NCBI RefSeq assembly: GCF_019925205.1
Contig: NC_083561.1
Span: forward strand, 16,305,217 to 16,369,216
DNA from: Metopolophium dirhodum
Taxonomy: Eukaryota > Arthropoda > Insecta > Hemiptera > Aphididae
Length of the DNA: 64,000 nucleotides
Reading direction: 5' to 3'
Shown: in pieces, positions 1-11,449 of the stretch
How positions within the stretch are numbered: position 1 is the stretch's first letter
Layout of the letters: the number at the start of each line of letters is the position of its first letter
Translations under genes and position numbers: made by a program
Notes under the pieces: model-generated
The model's input: the letters and a program-made list of their open reading frames with translations, nothing else
The model's database searches: none
Told to the model about the DNA's origin: nothing

Positions 1-1181
1 CTTAAGTAGGGACTTAACATAATATTCACCAATTATTTATGTTTCGGTTCTTTTTATGCTATTTAAAGATATTTGAAATGTTCAAGTTTTTAAAAAAAAA
101 AAATAATAATAACATTATAATATGTCATATAAGTAATATAATTACTTTTAATGGGTAAGTAAAGAAAGCTATTTTATAGAAGATTTCTTATATGTTGTTA
201 AATATTATTAATATTATTGTTTCTTTTATAACCACATAGAGAAATATTTATTTATTACTTAAATCGTTTACATTTAAATGTATGATTTATTTATATTTAA
301 TTTATTATTCAACTATTATTGATCTATGAGAGATTAAGATCATATATTATGGAATATAAGTAGTGTTAAATATTATCGATTTAAAAGCTGCGCTTCAAGT
401 GGAAAATTATTTGACACATACGACATACCTACCCATAAAGTAAGGTTAAATTACATAAAATTAGAATACATAATTTAGTAATTAGCTATGCTTAAACGAC
501 CAACAAGCATGCTCATAGGTTAGGTATACCTATTATAAAATTTATAGGTACTATATTAATAATAGACAAATGTTGTTTTAACTTTTATGACGTTATTATT
601 ACATTCATTACATCAATAATCGATATGAAAGAAATATTCTATCCAATCTCCAATGTTTAACTTTATTAAAAATTAACAACATTTAAAATCTAATAATAGT
701 AATAACTAATAATATATTTATTTTTTTAATTTTGTAATGAGAAATTATTTACCATATCTATCACGACCGTACTGTCACTTTTTATTTAGTATTTTGGTTT
801 TTTTAAATTGTTCAATATTATCATCTTATTGTATCTTGTAGTTTATATAATAGCTATTAAATTATTTCAGTGGTAATTAATACGATTATGTGCAAACCTA
901 CCTATGTTTAAATTTTAAATCTTTAATCTATGATAAACATTAAGCGTACCTATTACCATTATTGATTCAAGTACCCATAAATATCAAATTTATGATAAAT
1001 AGATAACATAATGTTGTTCTCTTTATTATAATAATTATGAGTTTCATATCTATAATCTAATCGAATTTGAATATCTTATTCAATACTACCTATTTTCCAA
1101 AAAACAAAATAATATAACAAAATAAGTATTTTTAAAAATACTATTTATTTTTCCTATGAAAATAGTTAGTGGGGTGTTCTT
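1..1181. other. AT-rich intergenic DNA, no gene seen
   Basis: This stretch is low-complexity AT-rich sequence with short A and T runs. No open frame has coding-like composition, and I see no paired terminal repeats. The only frame of note (minus strand, 1086-1292) runs into the next repeat element and reads like chance. Confidence 0.6.
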
Positions 1182-1185
1182 TATA

Positions 1186-3214
1186 CAGGGTGTCCCGTGC
1201 AAAGGCGGTACTTGAGAAGCCACATGGGTGGGGGAGGGGGGAAAATTTTTTTGCATATACATTATACTTACAATTTTGCATACATATTCCATTTATTTTT
1301 TCCTATTGCTTGGTACATGAGATGTAATTATAAGTTCTATGAACTTTATACCACAACGGCATAACATAAAGATATAGGTATCAATAAAAAATTAAAACAG
1401 TTTTTTTTTTAAACTTAATTAGTTAATTAAAATTCAAACTACTAAAACGATTTTTAGTAAACTGTTTGCTCATTTATATTTTAGATTCTGAGCGAAGCGA
1501 TGAATGTATTGATTTTATAATGATGTGTGTTTTTTTAAATTTTTTTTTTATTTTTGTGTCTGTCATCGCCTTTTAGGACAGTAAAAGTGCTTGGATTTTT
1601 TTCAATAGTAACTTTTCTGATAGGAAAGTGAATCTAGTTGGTACTTTGGGGGGTCAAAAGTAAAAATTTCCCAGTAATTTTCTAAAAAGCGCCGTGAAAA
1701 ACAAAATAAAAATTAAGGAAAAACGGGAATTTTGACGCAAAATCTGTTTTCGAGAATATCCATTTTGGTTTTTGGTGTAACTCTAAAACAAATGAACGTA
1801 CATGACATTTTCACTGGTTGTTTATATTTGCATTTTCTATACACGATAAAATTTTAAAAATATTTTGATTTGTTTTGAATTGTTTAGGAAAATTTTCAGT
1901 TTCCAATTTTATTAGTATTTTTTTCTATGGATGTCAATAAAACATTATTTGTTTGGTAAAAAAGCTTGAACATTTAATACAAGGCTTCTACTATATTGTT
2001 ACTATGATATTTGAAAAATATTAAAAATCCTTAGTCACAGTTTTTATTTATAAGCATTTAAAGTTTAAATCTTGACAAAATACGGAAAAATCACGAAAAT
2101 TAGCAAATTATTTTGAGTTGAGAATTCATAAAAAATTTTCTTCTTAAATCTAAGATTTGAAAATGTAATACAAGATTATCCATAAGTTTGTCTACCTTTA
2201 TAAAAAAAAAAATGTCTACAAGAAAGTCAAATTAAATTTTTATGAGCGTTTGAAATTCATATTTTTACAACATTTGATATTCACTTGATTTCTCATGTAA
2301 CGATTTTCTTATTTTGTTGTAATTAAAAAATATATGACTGTAGATACTTGAAATTTTCACTGAATGTTTATATTAGCATTTTCTATACACGATAAAATTT
2401 GTAAAATAATTTGACTCTTTTTAAGCTGTTTACGGACATTGTCAGTTTTCAATTTGTTTAGTTTTTTTTTTCTATAAATATCAATAAAACTTTATTTGTT
2501 GGGTAAAAAAGCGTGAAAATTTAATATAAGGCTCCTGATACATCGTTCTAATAGCAGTTGAAAAATATTGAAAATACATAGGCACAATTTTTTGACAAAA
2601 TTTATCAAATTTATAATTTAATAATTATTTTGTAGTTAAAAATTTATAAAATGTTCAACTTTTATAGCTAAGGATTGAAAATTTAAAACAAGGCTCCACG
2701 TATATAGGTTATATATAAATTACTTTATTCACAATAATATCATCAAATATACTTAGTGATATCATAGGCTGACTGACCGTTTTCACTCAGAATCGTTTTT
2801 CTAATACAATGATATTATATCATTGAATTCAAATTTATTACCATCCATTATAGTAACCCACTTGTAACCTACTGTACAGCAGAGAGACATCCACTTACCC
2901 ACCTTTTTAGTTTTTACTCGGCCCAAGGGACCACCCACCTATCGCCCCCCGTAAAACCATTACTGGTCACGTGAAGATATACCATTAACTGTAGAGGAGG
3001 CCACGCCGCCCAGATAAAAACCGGTTTTAATTTTTTTAAATTATTTCAAAAATACAAAATAAAAAATTTCTTAACTCTTTACTAAAAAATTTAATTAAAC
3101 AATGAAATATAATATGTAGTCCTTATCTCAGTGAGTCTAAAGAAAAAAAAGATACGATATATATTTATTACCCCAGGAGATATTGTCATGGGTAAATTCA
3201 TGCGGGACACTCTG
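1186..3214. mobile_element. Non-autonomous TIR element, Tc1/mariner-like ends
   Basis: The left end reads CAGGGTGTCCCG and the right end CGGGACACTCTG, an inverted repeat of 12 bp with one mismatch. Both ends are flanked by TATA (1182-1185 and 3215-3218), so the target duplication is TA or TATA, as expected of the IS630/Tc1/mariner superfamily. The inner sequence has no long open frame, so the element is non-autonomous. Most of the interior (about 1484-2915) is a copy of another dispersed repeat, which suggests a nested insertion. The inverted repeats are short, so pairing of these two ends is likely but not proven; each could belong to a separate broken element. Confidence 0.55.
1484..2915 (+). 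repeat. Dispersed repeat family R1, copy A (long, internally duplicated)
   Basis: This copy starts around GATTCTGAGCGAAGCGATG and ends around CAGCAGAGAGACATCCAC. It matches the copy at 6383-7660 over most of its length in the same orientation, and matches partial copies near 9.7-10.1, 25.2-25.95, 30.2 and 38.3-38.8 kb. Within the copy, a block beginning near 1795 recurs near 2340; for example CATTTTCTATACACGATAAA starts at 1831 and again at 2377, a 546-bp period. The end carries TTCACTCAGAATC, roughly the inverse of the start GATTCTGAGCGAA, so there may be 13-bp inverted ends with an extra 3-prime tail. It has no coding capacity. I cannot place it in a transposon class. Confidence 0.7.
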
Positions 3215-3218
3215 TATA

Positions 3219-3555
3219 TCAAAAAATAGTTTAGGAGCTCCACTCGTTCTATGAGCACACTCCTTTCTTAAAGAATTTAGCATTGTATGAGAGGTAGGTG
3301 TAGATAAAGATATAGGTTCAATGATTTTTGAAGAGCTCGTCCACTAGAGATTCTGATAAATCTGTTTGTTACAATGATATCGATGATAGTATTATAGTGT
3401 ATTGTTTAAAAGTACCTAAAGTACCTAATTAGTAATTATATAATAAGTGTGATGCCCACTGCGCAAGGGTATAAGGTAGTAACATAATTTTACTCTACTC
3501 TGGCGTATTCAGCATTTTCGTAAGACTATATGTATATTATATTACTTATATATAC
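3219..3555. other. Short spacer between two TIR elements
   Basis: AT-rich sequence with no coding frame or repeat pair that I can see. Confidence 0.5.
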
Positions 3556-3559
3556 TATA

Positions 3560-4675
3560 CAGGGTGTATCTTATGTCATTGTATGCGGGGTTTTTTAACG
3601 ATTATGGATCGATGACATGGAATTTCGTTAAAACGAAAAAAAACGTGTTTCTTTATTTTTAACAGGCAATTTTTATATAACAATTTCAAAATGTTTAAAC
3701 ACGCAGGTGTACCAATAGCAAAATCAACTTTATTTTTTCAAATGGCAACTACTAGGTATATTTTTGAATGGATTCTGGTAAAACTTTTTTTTCTGAAAAT
3801 TATGATAGTCAAATCATCAGTTTTGGTTCGCATTTTTTCGTAAAATCTGCATTAATACTTTTAATTGAAATAATATTTTTTAAATAAGAGGGGTTATGAA
3901 TTTTAACTCCTAAATTCATACTTTGCATGCGATACCTACTAATATAGTCCTACCAATAAGTATAACCTATATATGGTTCAAATTTCAAGTTTATCCCACT
4001 ACGAGAAGAGCACTACAAAACATTGCACTTTTTTCATTACACAATTTTTTTTAACCCCCATACATACCTAAGACATTCGAATACCATTTACCAATTTACC
4101 ATTATTACTTTAGCCACCTAATAAAGAATCCAAATTTATGATATTGTAAGAAAAGTAACCGTGAAGTAATTAATTACGATTACCTATAGGTAATAATAAA
4201 TTAAAATAATAATATTGATTTTGATGATTGTATGTTAGAATAAAAATAATAAACTATGTTTGCCAACAATTTTGCTTATGTTTTTTTTTCTAGTGTCATT
4301 AGATTACCGATTAATTTACTTAAGTGTATAAAAAAGGTAGTTATAAGAAAAAAAAAAAAAGATCTTGTAAATTAAACCTATACCAATTAATGCAGATTTT
4401 ACTAAACTTTAGAGGACTATAGTCAATAAACTAGCGAATCAAAATTGATAATTTGACTATCAAAATGTTCAGAAAAAAAAGCTTTACCATAATCCATTAT
4501 AGTAGTTGCCATTTGAAAAATAAAGTTGATTTTGCTATTGGTACACCTGCGTGTTTAAAAATTTTGAAATTGTTATAAAAATATTGCCTGTTAAAAATAA
4601 AGAAACACGTCTTTTTTCGTCATCGATTCATAATTGTTAAAAAACCCCACGTACAATGACATATGATACACCCTG
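3560..4675. mobile_element. Foldback TIR element with ~300-bp arms
   Basis: The termini are CAGGGTGTATC and GATACACCCTG, flanked on both sides by TATA (3556-3559 and 4676-4679). The inverted arms extend far inward. The segment with ACACGCAGGTGTACCAATAG (left arm) returns in reverse complement as CTATTGGTACACCTGCGTGT near 4535. The segments TTTTTTTTCTGAAAATTATG and AAAATCTGCATTAAT also have inverse partners. Arms therefore run about 3560-3870 and 4385-4675, with roughly 500 bp of unmatched AT-rich centre. TA-type target duplication and the CAGGGTGT end fit a Tc1/mariner-related MITE. No transposase frame is present. Confidence 0.85.
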
Positions 4676-4679
4676 TATA

Positions 4680-5834
4680 AGTATGCATAACGCATATAAC
4701 AACATAATATTACCATCTAGTTCAGAGATTTCCAGCCAGGATACCGCATGGATTGAGGGTGCTATATGAAGTTATTTAAAATATAATAAGGCAACCATAA
4801 ATATTTTTCACTACCTACCTATGGAGGCATCTTAGCGCCTCCACATTCTTATTATATACTCTTAGAGTTGTGATTCGACATAAAAGGTTGTATACCTATT
4901 TAATGGTCTGATTTAATGATTTAAGGAATAAAAATCCTTGGGAAAAATGTGTGTACCACTAGTTTCTATGTTGGTTAAAAGTATAGTGATTAGTGAATAA
5001 AGAACCCTACTTATACGTTTTTAATTTTTAAATCAGTTTTCTTCTTTTATCACCACACAATTTTTATCACCATTTTATTTCGCTACCACAATATAACGTA
5101 TACGGACTTCGAGCCTTTCTTTCAGCCGAATCGTTTACATGGTATAAGAACGCCTACCACCCCATTAATTTTATTTATAAATGTTTATTATTATTATTCA
5201 CGGCCATCTATGGTATTTAATAAATTACACAGAGTATGCAATTGAAAAGATTATATTATATATAACGAAACACGCGCACGTATAATTAAAAAAATTGTCG
5301 ACAGGGGACGATTATATACCTATATATGTATAATGATAATTCATATTCTTTAGAAATTCCGCTGGGCGAGTGAAACATGGATTTTATTTTATTATATATT
5401 TTATAAGTTATAGTGTCATTTTACTTATGCAGGTTACGGGGAATCTTAGAAACCAATTGTCTTAACAATTTTTCCATTTCTCAAGAAATATTTGTTATTT
5501 TATTACGAATGCTAATATCTAAATACCTACGCATAACCTGTATTTTGGTTAAATGTTCAACTTGTATGTAACATTGTAACGTGTTCTTGATATTTTATTT
5601 CCAGATTATTAAATATAGGTATTAGGTGAAACCACTAAAAAATGCGCGTTATGAATTACCCTCGTGAATCAGAAACATCTACATCACGTGATACACCTAT
5701 AACTATTACAAGAAAACAATATATTAAAAAATTAAATTAAATTACATAGCAAGTTTCGACAACTATGCTATTGAAATCCTCTCATAAGTCTCAACAAAAG
5801 TTGCTGGTGTGACTTATTAAATTGAGTTAATATT
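4680..5834. other. Intergenic DNA, no gene seen
   Basis: Mostly AT-rich. A CAGAGATTTCCAGCC segment at about 4722 followed by a CCGCATGG-type context resembles the worn end of a hAT-type element, but I found no partner end. A small hairpin (GGAGGC and GCGCCTCC) lies near 4822-4845. No coding sequence is recognisable. Confidence 0.4.
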
Positions 5835-6162
5835 TGGACGGTTCTTAAGAGAAAGGGCTTAAGTCATTTTTGGACATTTTCAGTTTATACATTAATTCTG
5901 TATAAAATTTCATGCCGCTCTGATTGGTACCACTGTAGATGTCATGTGGGATTTGGTTTACGAGATAAAATAGAATGCGTATGGTAATAAGTCATCATAC
6001 AGAATTTTTTTTTTATGAGAAAATAAGGCCTAAGTCACTAATATTATAACTTATTTTAATGACAAAGGGCATAAAATTACACGCAATAGGTCTAAGTCAT
6101 GATGCGAAAGGGCTCAAGTCAAACAATTTTTGACTAAAGCCCTTTCTCTTAAAAACCGTCCA
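5835..6162. mobile_element. 328-bp MITE with 32-bp terminal inverted repeats
   Basis: The left end TGGACGGTTCTTAAGAGAAA and its continuation (AGGGCTTAAGTCA) are matched by the reverse complement of the right end with only two differences in 32 bp. An ATTT tetranucleotide flanks both ends when the terminus is taken as GGACGG (5832-5835 and 6162-6165), a possible 4-bp target duplication. Inside, the word (C/T)AAGTCA recurs at least four times in one direction (GGCTTAAGTCA, GCCTAAGTCA, GTCTAAGTCA, GCTCAAGTCA), apparently worn subrepeats. There is no coding frame. I do not recognise the superfamily. Confidence 0.85.
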
Positions 6163-6382
6163 TTTTATCACAGATAAATCATAAATGTGTCGGCGTAATC
6201 TGTGGTAAATTATTTGGAGGGGGGCAGTCTGTAGTAAAACTTAAAATCTATAAATTAAAAGATACTATTTCCTCCTCAGTTAAATAACTGAGAGGGCAGT
6301 TGTCCCCTTTGCCACGGCCACCTTCCAAATTACGCCCATGTGTGTCGCTGATAATAGTGACTTCTTCTATTCCCACGATGAA
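6163..6382. repeat. Possible short inverted repeat remnant
   Basis: GTGTCGGCGTAATCTG near 6188 and the CAAATTACGCCCATGTGTGTCGC segment near 6325-6347 (shown here in parts: CAAATTACGCCC, then GTGTGTCGC) are roughly inverse, about 150 bp apart, with G-rich and C-rich blocks between. This resembles a worn small DNA element. The match is short and the ends are uncertain. Confidence 0.35.
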
Positions 6383-7660
6383 CAGTTTTAGGACAGTAAA
6401 AATGCTTAGATTTTCTTCAACAGTATCTTTTCTGATAGAAAAGTGAATCTAGTTGATACTTTGGGGAGGTCAAAAGTAAATATTTCCAAGTAATTTTCAA
6501 AAGCATCGTGAAAAACTAAACTTAAGGAAAAACGGTAATTTTTATGCACAACTTGTTTTTGAGAAAATCGATGGTTTTTGGTGCAACTCTAAAACAAATT
6601 ACTGTTGGTTCATGAAATTTTGATTGAATGTTTATATTAGCATTTTCTATACACCATAAAATTTTCCAAATATTTTGATTTATTTGAGCTGTTTACGGAC
6701 ATTTTCAGTTTCCATTTTTTTTAGTTTTTTTTCTATAAATATTAATACAATTTTATTAGTTCGTTAAAAAAATTAAAACTCATGGCCACATTTTTTTATA
6801 AGCATTTAAAGTTCAAATATTGACAAAATACGTAAAAATGACGAACATTTGTAAATTATTTTGAGTAATTTTCTTTTTAAATCTAAGATTTGAAAATGTA
6901 ATATAAGATTCCTCTTAAGTTTGTCTACCTTTATCAAAAAAAAAAAAAATGTTTACAAGAAAGTCAAATTAAATTTTTATGAGCGTTTGAAATTCATATT
7001 TTTACAACATTTGATATTCATCGATTTCTTATGTAACGATTTTCTTATTTTGTTGTAATTCAAAAACGAATGACTGTAGATACTTGAAAATTTCACTGAA
7101 TGTTTACATAAGCATTTTATATACACCGTACAATTTTGAAAATTATTTAACTCAAATTTTAATTTTTTTAGTTTTTTTTTCTATAAATACCGATAAAATT
7201 TTATTTGTTGGGCCAAAAAGCGTGAAAAAGTAATACAAGGCTCCAGATATATCGTTACAATAGCAATTGAAAAATATTTAAAATACATAAGCACAAATTT
7301 TTTTTATAAGCATTTAAAGTTTGAATTTTGACAAATTTTATGAAATTTAAAATTTAATAAATATTTTGTAGTTAAAAATGTAAAAAATCTTCAAATTTTA
7401 TAGCTAAGGATTGAAAATTTAAAACAAGGTTCCACGTAAATACGTATATATAAATTATTTGATTCGTAATAATATCATCAAATATACTTAGGAATATCGA
7501 TATACCATAGCTAGGCTGACCGACCGTTTTCGCTCAGAATCGTTTTTCTTATACAATGATATTATATCATTGAATTAAAATTTAACACTATCCATTACAG
7601 TGACTCAGTTGTAACCTCCTGTACAGCAGAGCGACACCCACTTTCCCACTTTTTTATTTT
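6383..7660 (+). repeat. Dispersed repeat family R1, copy B (long, internally duplicated)
   Basis: Same family and orientation as the copy at 1484-2915. Landmarks shared in order are TTTTAGGACAGTAAAA, AAAAGTGAATCTAGTTG, GGTCAAAAGTAAA, the paired CATTTT-TATACACC blocks (6641 and 7113, a 472-bp period), CTAAGGATTGAAAATTTAAA, CGCTCAGAATCGTTTTTC and the 3-prime end CAGCAGAGCGACACCCAC. It lacks the first ~80 bp present in copy A. Numerous small deletions separate the copies, so both are old. It has no coding capacity. Confidence 0.75.
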
Positions 7661-8253
7661 GTGTTTTTTGGTATGCTTCATAAAATTATCATAAGATGGA
7701 CAGACTAATTTCATACCTGATTACTAATAATCAATATTTAATTTTCGATCACGACGTACAGAAGATAGATAATTATTATATAATGTACGATGTAAGTAAT
7801 ATTTCTGTAACATTTTCATAGGAGCAAATCCTTTAAAATTTTTTGGGGGGGGGCTAACATTTTTGACATCAATCAATGTGAGAAAACATTTTTGGGGGGC
7901 TAATGGGATATTTGGGGTTTTCCGACTTCATCTATGAACATTTTTCCTCTTAACATTTACCTAAGTAGAAGTGTTTATATTGCACTTTCTTCTATAGTTT
8001 TAAATTTAAATTTGTTTTTTATTTTTATTTTTCATTAAAATGAAATATTTTGTGAAAAATAATATTAAATAGGTATGTAATTAAATATTTTTCATCAATA
8101 ATTACATTTTTAATAGAATTAAGGACTAGACAATTTGTTTTTTTTTTCGGGATATGGGCTATCTCCTATGGTATTTTTAGAACGTGTCGTCAGGGACACG
8201 GGTCAAAATTTAATTAAAAACAAACGAAAAAAATTGCATTTCCGTCTTTTTGA
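7661..8253. other. Intergenic DNA upstream of first exon
   Basis: AT-rich. A G-rich motif, GGGGGGGCTAACATTTTTG (about 7847-7867), is partly repeated as GGGGGGCTAATGGG (about 7894-7907), which looks like a remnant of a small transposon. No gene is seen. Confidence 0.45.
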
Positions 8254-8278
8254 CAATAATAATAATAATAATAATAAT
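8254..8278. repeat. (AAT)n microsatellite
   Basis: About eight uninterrupted AAT triplets, just upstream of the promoter region. Confidence 0.95.
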
Positions 8279-8309
8279 GCGTGTGCGTTCTGCGTAGGTA
8301 CCTATATCC

Positions 8310-8490
8310 TATATATATATACATGGGCACCGTACGGTAAACATTGGGATTTATGTTTTCCGACGTGACGCCGTGGGCGGAGGGATGAGGCCGAAGGGAT
8401 GGTTCGGTCGGTGGCTCGCTCTGCTCTGTTGTCGGTCCGATCACCACGAGGTTAAAGCCGGTGTTGCCCGCGGTCTGCGATCAGTTCCCG
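8310..8490 (+). promoter_or_regulatory. Candidate promoter of the Connectin-like gene
   Basis: Base composition changes abruptly here from AT-rich to CpG-rich. A TATA-like run lies at 8311-8321, and an insect Initiator match, TCAGTT, at 8481-8486 would put the start site near 8483. The two are about 165 bp apart, so they probably do not work together; a CpG-rich TATA-less start with an Initiator seems the simpler reading. No exact downstream promoter element is seen at the expected spacing. The start site is an inference. Confidence 0.4.
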
Positions 8491-8816
8491 CGCTGCCGCA
8501 GACACCGACTCACGAACGTTGCCGTTAATTCGCTCGTTCGTCGTATCCGCAAGTCGTGCGCGTCGTGTGCCCGGCTGTTTCTGACGGCAAGATTTACGCG
8601 AATACTCATCGGTCGTCCAATAGACGATTTACCACGCGACGGACGAATGAGAGATATCGGCCGGACAACAGCAATAATTTATTGATGACCTACTGCACGA
8701 CACGACTTTTTTTGCCGACCTTAGACATTGTCGTTGTTGTAGATTAAATCGTTGTTTCTATCATTCGAATCGTTCGGCGACCGACGACGGTTCGTCGCGA
8801 AAATTATCGCATCAAA
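8483..8816 (+). other. Probable non-coding first exon (5-prime UTR) of the Connectin-like gene
   Basis: This is a CpG-rich block ending in a good splice donor (AAA then GTGAGTAA, intron starting at 8817). The next comparably clean acceptor before a convincing coding exon on this strand is at 55870-55871. If the two are joined, the frame of the ATG at 55881 reads back through 23 codons of this exon to a TAA at 8745-8747 with no other ATG. The downstream ATG would then be the true start. The exon also contains a short upstream ORF (ATG 8685, stop 8745-8747, 20 codons), which could dampen translation. The left boundary is uncertain, and linkage to the distant coding exon is inferred from splice signals and order only. 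Confidence 0.5.
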
Positions 8817-9699
8817 GTGAGTAATCAAAAGAACAACCCCTCTATGTAAACGAACCTCATCCATCCTCGCAGGACCCTTAACATGTATAACTCCGATTAT
8901 TTAAGACACGCGTAAATAGGTGTACGCATAATAACAATATTACGATGGTTAGGTATTGGAAACGTGTTACACAACACCTTTCACGTTCCAATGCATCTTG
9001 TCAACTACGGTGACGTATCGTTATAAACTCAAATCAGTAAAATGCACTCACATGATTACATATAGGTATTAGGTACCCTAGGATAGCACAAAAAGATCCA
9101 TGTTTTGGATCGAATATGTTTATGAGAATCGTACGACTAAATATTACAAGACGGGTTATTTATTATTCAACTTTTAACTGTTGTTCGAAATTAGTATAAT
9201 AATAATCAATTTAGAATGCATTTTTTATGTTAATTGCTAATTAGTAACTACATTAAACTTCATGCTCGTGATGTTTTATAATTTGAAAAATGTTAACATT
9301 TTAAATTCCTATTTGATAATGGGATCATATTGTGTTTAATAATATTATTTTTATGGAAATTATTTTAGCATAATTAAAACAATGTAATTATTTGAATGAT
9401 TCATATACTTTTTTTGTATAAAAATTGTGTTAGTAAATTATTTTTGTCTAGGTATAATTTAAATTTAATAATAATTAACTATAAATATTTAATAAAATTA
9501 AACATATTTGTATATTATAATTATATTGTTATTATTAATACAGTAGCCGGTATTTCGTCCAAATTTGAACATAAAATTACTATAAAAATTTTTTTTATTA
9601 GTTTTAGATTTTTTGGTTACATATCTACTTACGGGGAACCTCGTTTTAATTATCAATTCTTAGCTTTAATATTTGAACATTTTATACATTTTTAACCAC

Positions 9700-10115
9700 A
9701 AAATCATTTTTCAATTTTTAATTTTTGATAAATGTCGTTAAAAATCAAAATTTAATTGCATATAAAAAAAAATTGTGCTTACCTAAGTATTTTTAATATT
9801 TTGCAACTGATATTGTAACAATATATCAGTAGCCTAGTATTAAATGTTTAAGGTTTTTGACCCAACGAATAAAATTTTATTGACATTTATAGAAAAAAAT
9901 TGAAAATTGAAAATGTCCGTAAACACCTCAAAATATTTTTGACCCTCCTAAGTACCAATTAGATTCACTTTCCGATCAGAAAAGATGCTGTTGAAGAAAA
10001 TTCAATAATTTTTACACTGTCTTAAAAAGTGATGACAGACACAAATAAAAAAAAAAAATACTGATCATTGTAAAACCAATTCATTTATAGCTCCGTTCAG
10101 AATCTAAAAATGTTT
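9700..10115 (-). repeat. Dispersed repeat family R1, copy C (inverse, partial)
   Basis: Read on the minus strand, it starts TTTTTAGATTCTGAACGGAG and continues through the family landmarks TTTGTGTCTGTCATC, AGACAG, CATCTTTTCTGATCGGAAAG, GTGAATCTAATTGG and the CAATAAAATTTTATTCG block. It covers about the first third of the long copies with a large internal deletion. Non-coding. Confidence 0.65.
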
Positions 10116-11449
10116 TATAACATTATAATTTATGGCGCTATTTAAATATTTAATTAAGTTATTACATTTTATTTTTTAAATCAATTATAGGTAAAAATAA
10201 CCATTTGGGTGTCTATATCTTCTACTTTTTGTTAGGTGCCTATGTAAAACCTAAAAATAAAATTGGTTCATAAATTATGTTAAACCATTTTAAAAATTAT
10301 GTAGCTTATTCTACAAACAGCTGATATTATGTTATAATATATTGTACAAATGAGAATATTATAGTTTATTTTATATTCTTATAATCTTGAACATAATATT
10401 ATTACTATACTTACTTACATATAATTATGAACTATAAGTATTAAAACAAAATTGTATACTAGGTATAGGTATATATTATAAAGTATAATAATATAACACT
10501 TTTACTATTTTAAATTTATAAGTAACAACTTTGTAACAAGATTTTTAATTATACTAAATACAGATATATCATATTATATGCATCAGTATTTATAAACGTA
10601 TAAATATTTTAACAAATTCTTGAGAGAAATGACAAAATATTTAGAAATTTTTATTTGGTGAAAATATATATTTTGATTGACCACGCGTTAAAAAAAACGG
10701 AGTTGAGAAAATTTATCATTGACCTCTGGGAAACATGAAACTTTTCATGCAAGAGTTAAGTGCCAAAGTTCTACGATTTCTACATAAACACGTCATACAA
10801 ACACATCATTTTATCTACCGATGTGTATAGTGAGCAAAAATATATTTGTTGCTGACAAATATTTACCAACTTTGATTTATATTAAATTCAAAAAGTTTAA
10901 GATGATGTTTTTAAGATATATTTTTAAGAACATGCATTTATCGGAGAAAAATAGACATGAAAAAGTTTGAAAAGTTGAAACGTTTTAAAATTTTATACGT
11001 AGGTAAACAAACATAAATATAAGGTTTGTAATGCAGTGAATTAGTAATTAGTAATTAGACCTTTAATTGTGATATTTTTTTGCTCAATAGTTAACACTTC
11101 AATTTATTGTCTCTGTATCGTGGAGATCGTATAATATTCGTATGTGTAATTTCAATGAAAACAGTAAAATGTTTGGGAACATATTATACACACGACACAT
11201 ACGAACCCCGACACCCCCAAACCATATTGTATATAATATATCTTTATACTTGCTCAACGATATATTCGGAAAAATATGGTAAACATCGTATTTAAGGGGC
11301 CCAGTGCCAGTTTTTCAAATTTTCCGCAATTCTATACAATTTGAAAATTAAATTTTATATTTTAGTTGCCATCTTAATTATAATACTTTTTCACAAATCT
11401 ACTGCCCGATACCTATTTATGGATGGGGGGGGGGGGGATATTATATCGA
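10116..11449. other. Intronic AT-rich DNA, nothing recognised
   Basis: Simple AT-rich sequence. The frame at 11107-11295 has no coding character. No paired repeats are seen. Confidence 0.5.
11425..11437. repeat. Poly-G run
   Basis: Thirteen consecutive G at the edge of the foldback structure that follows. Confidence 0.9.
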
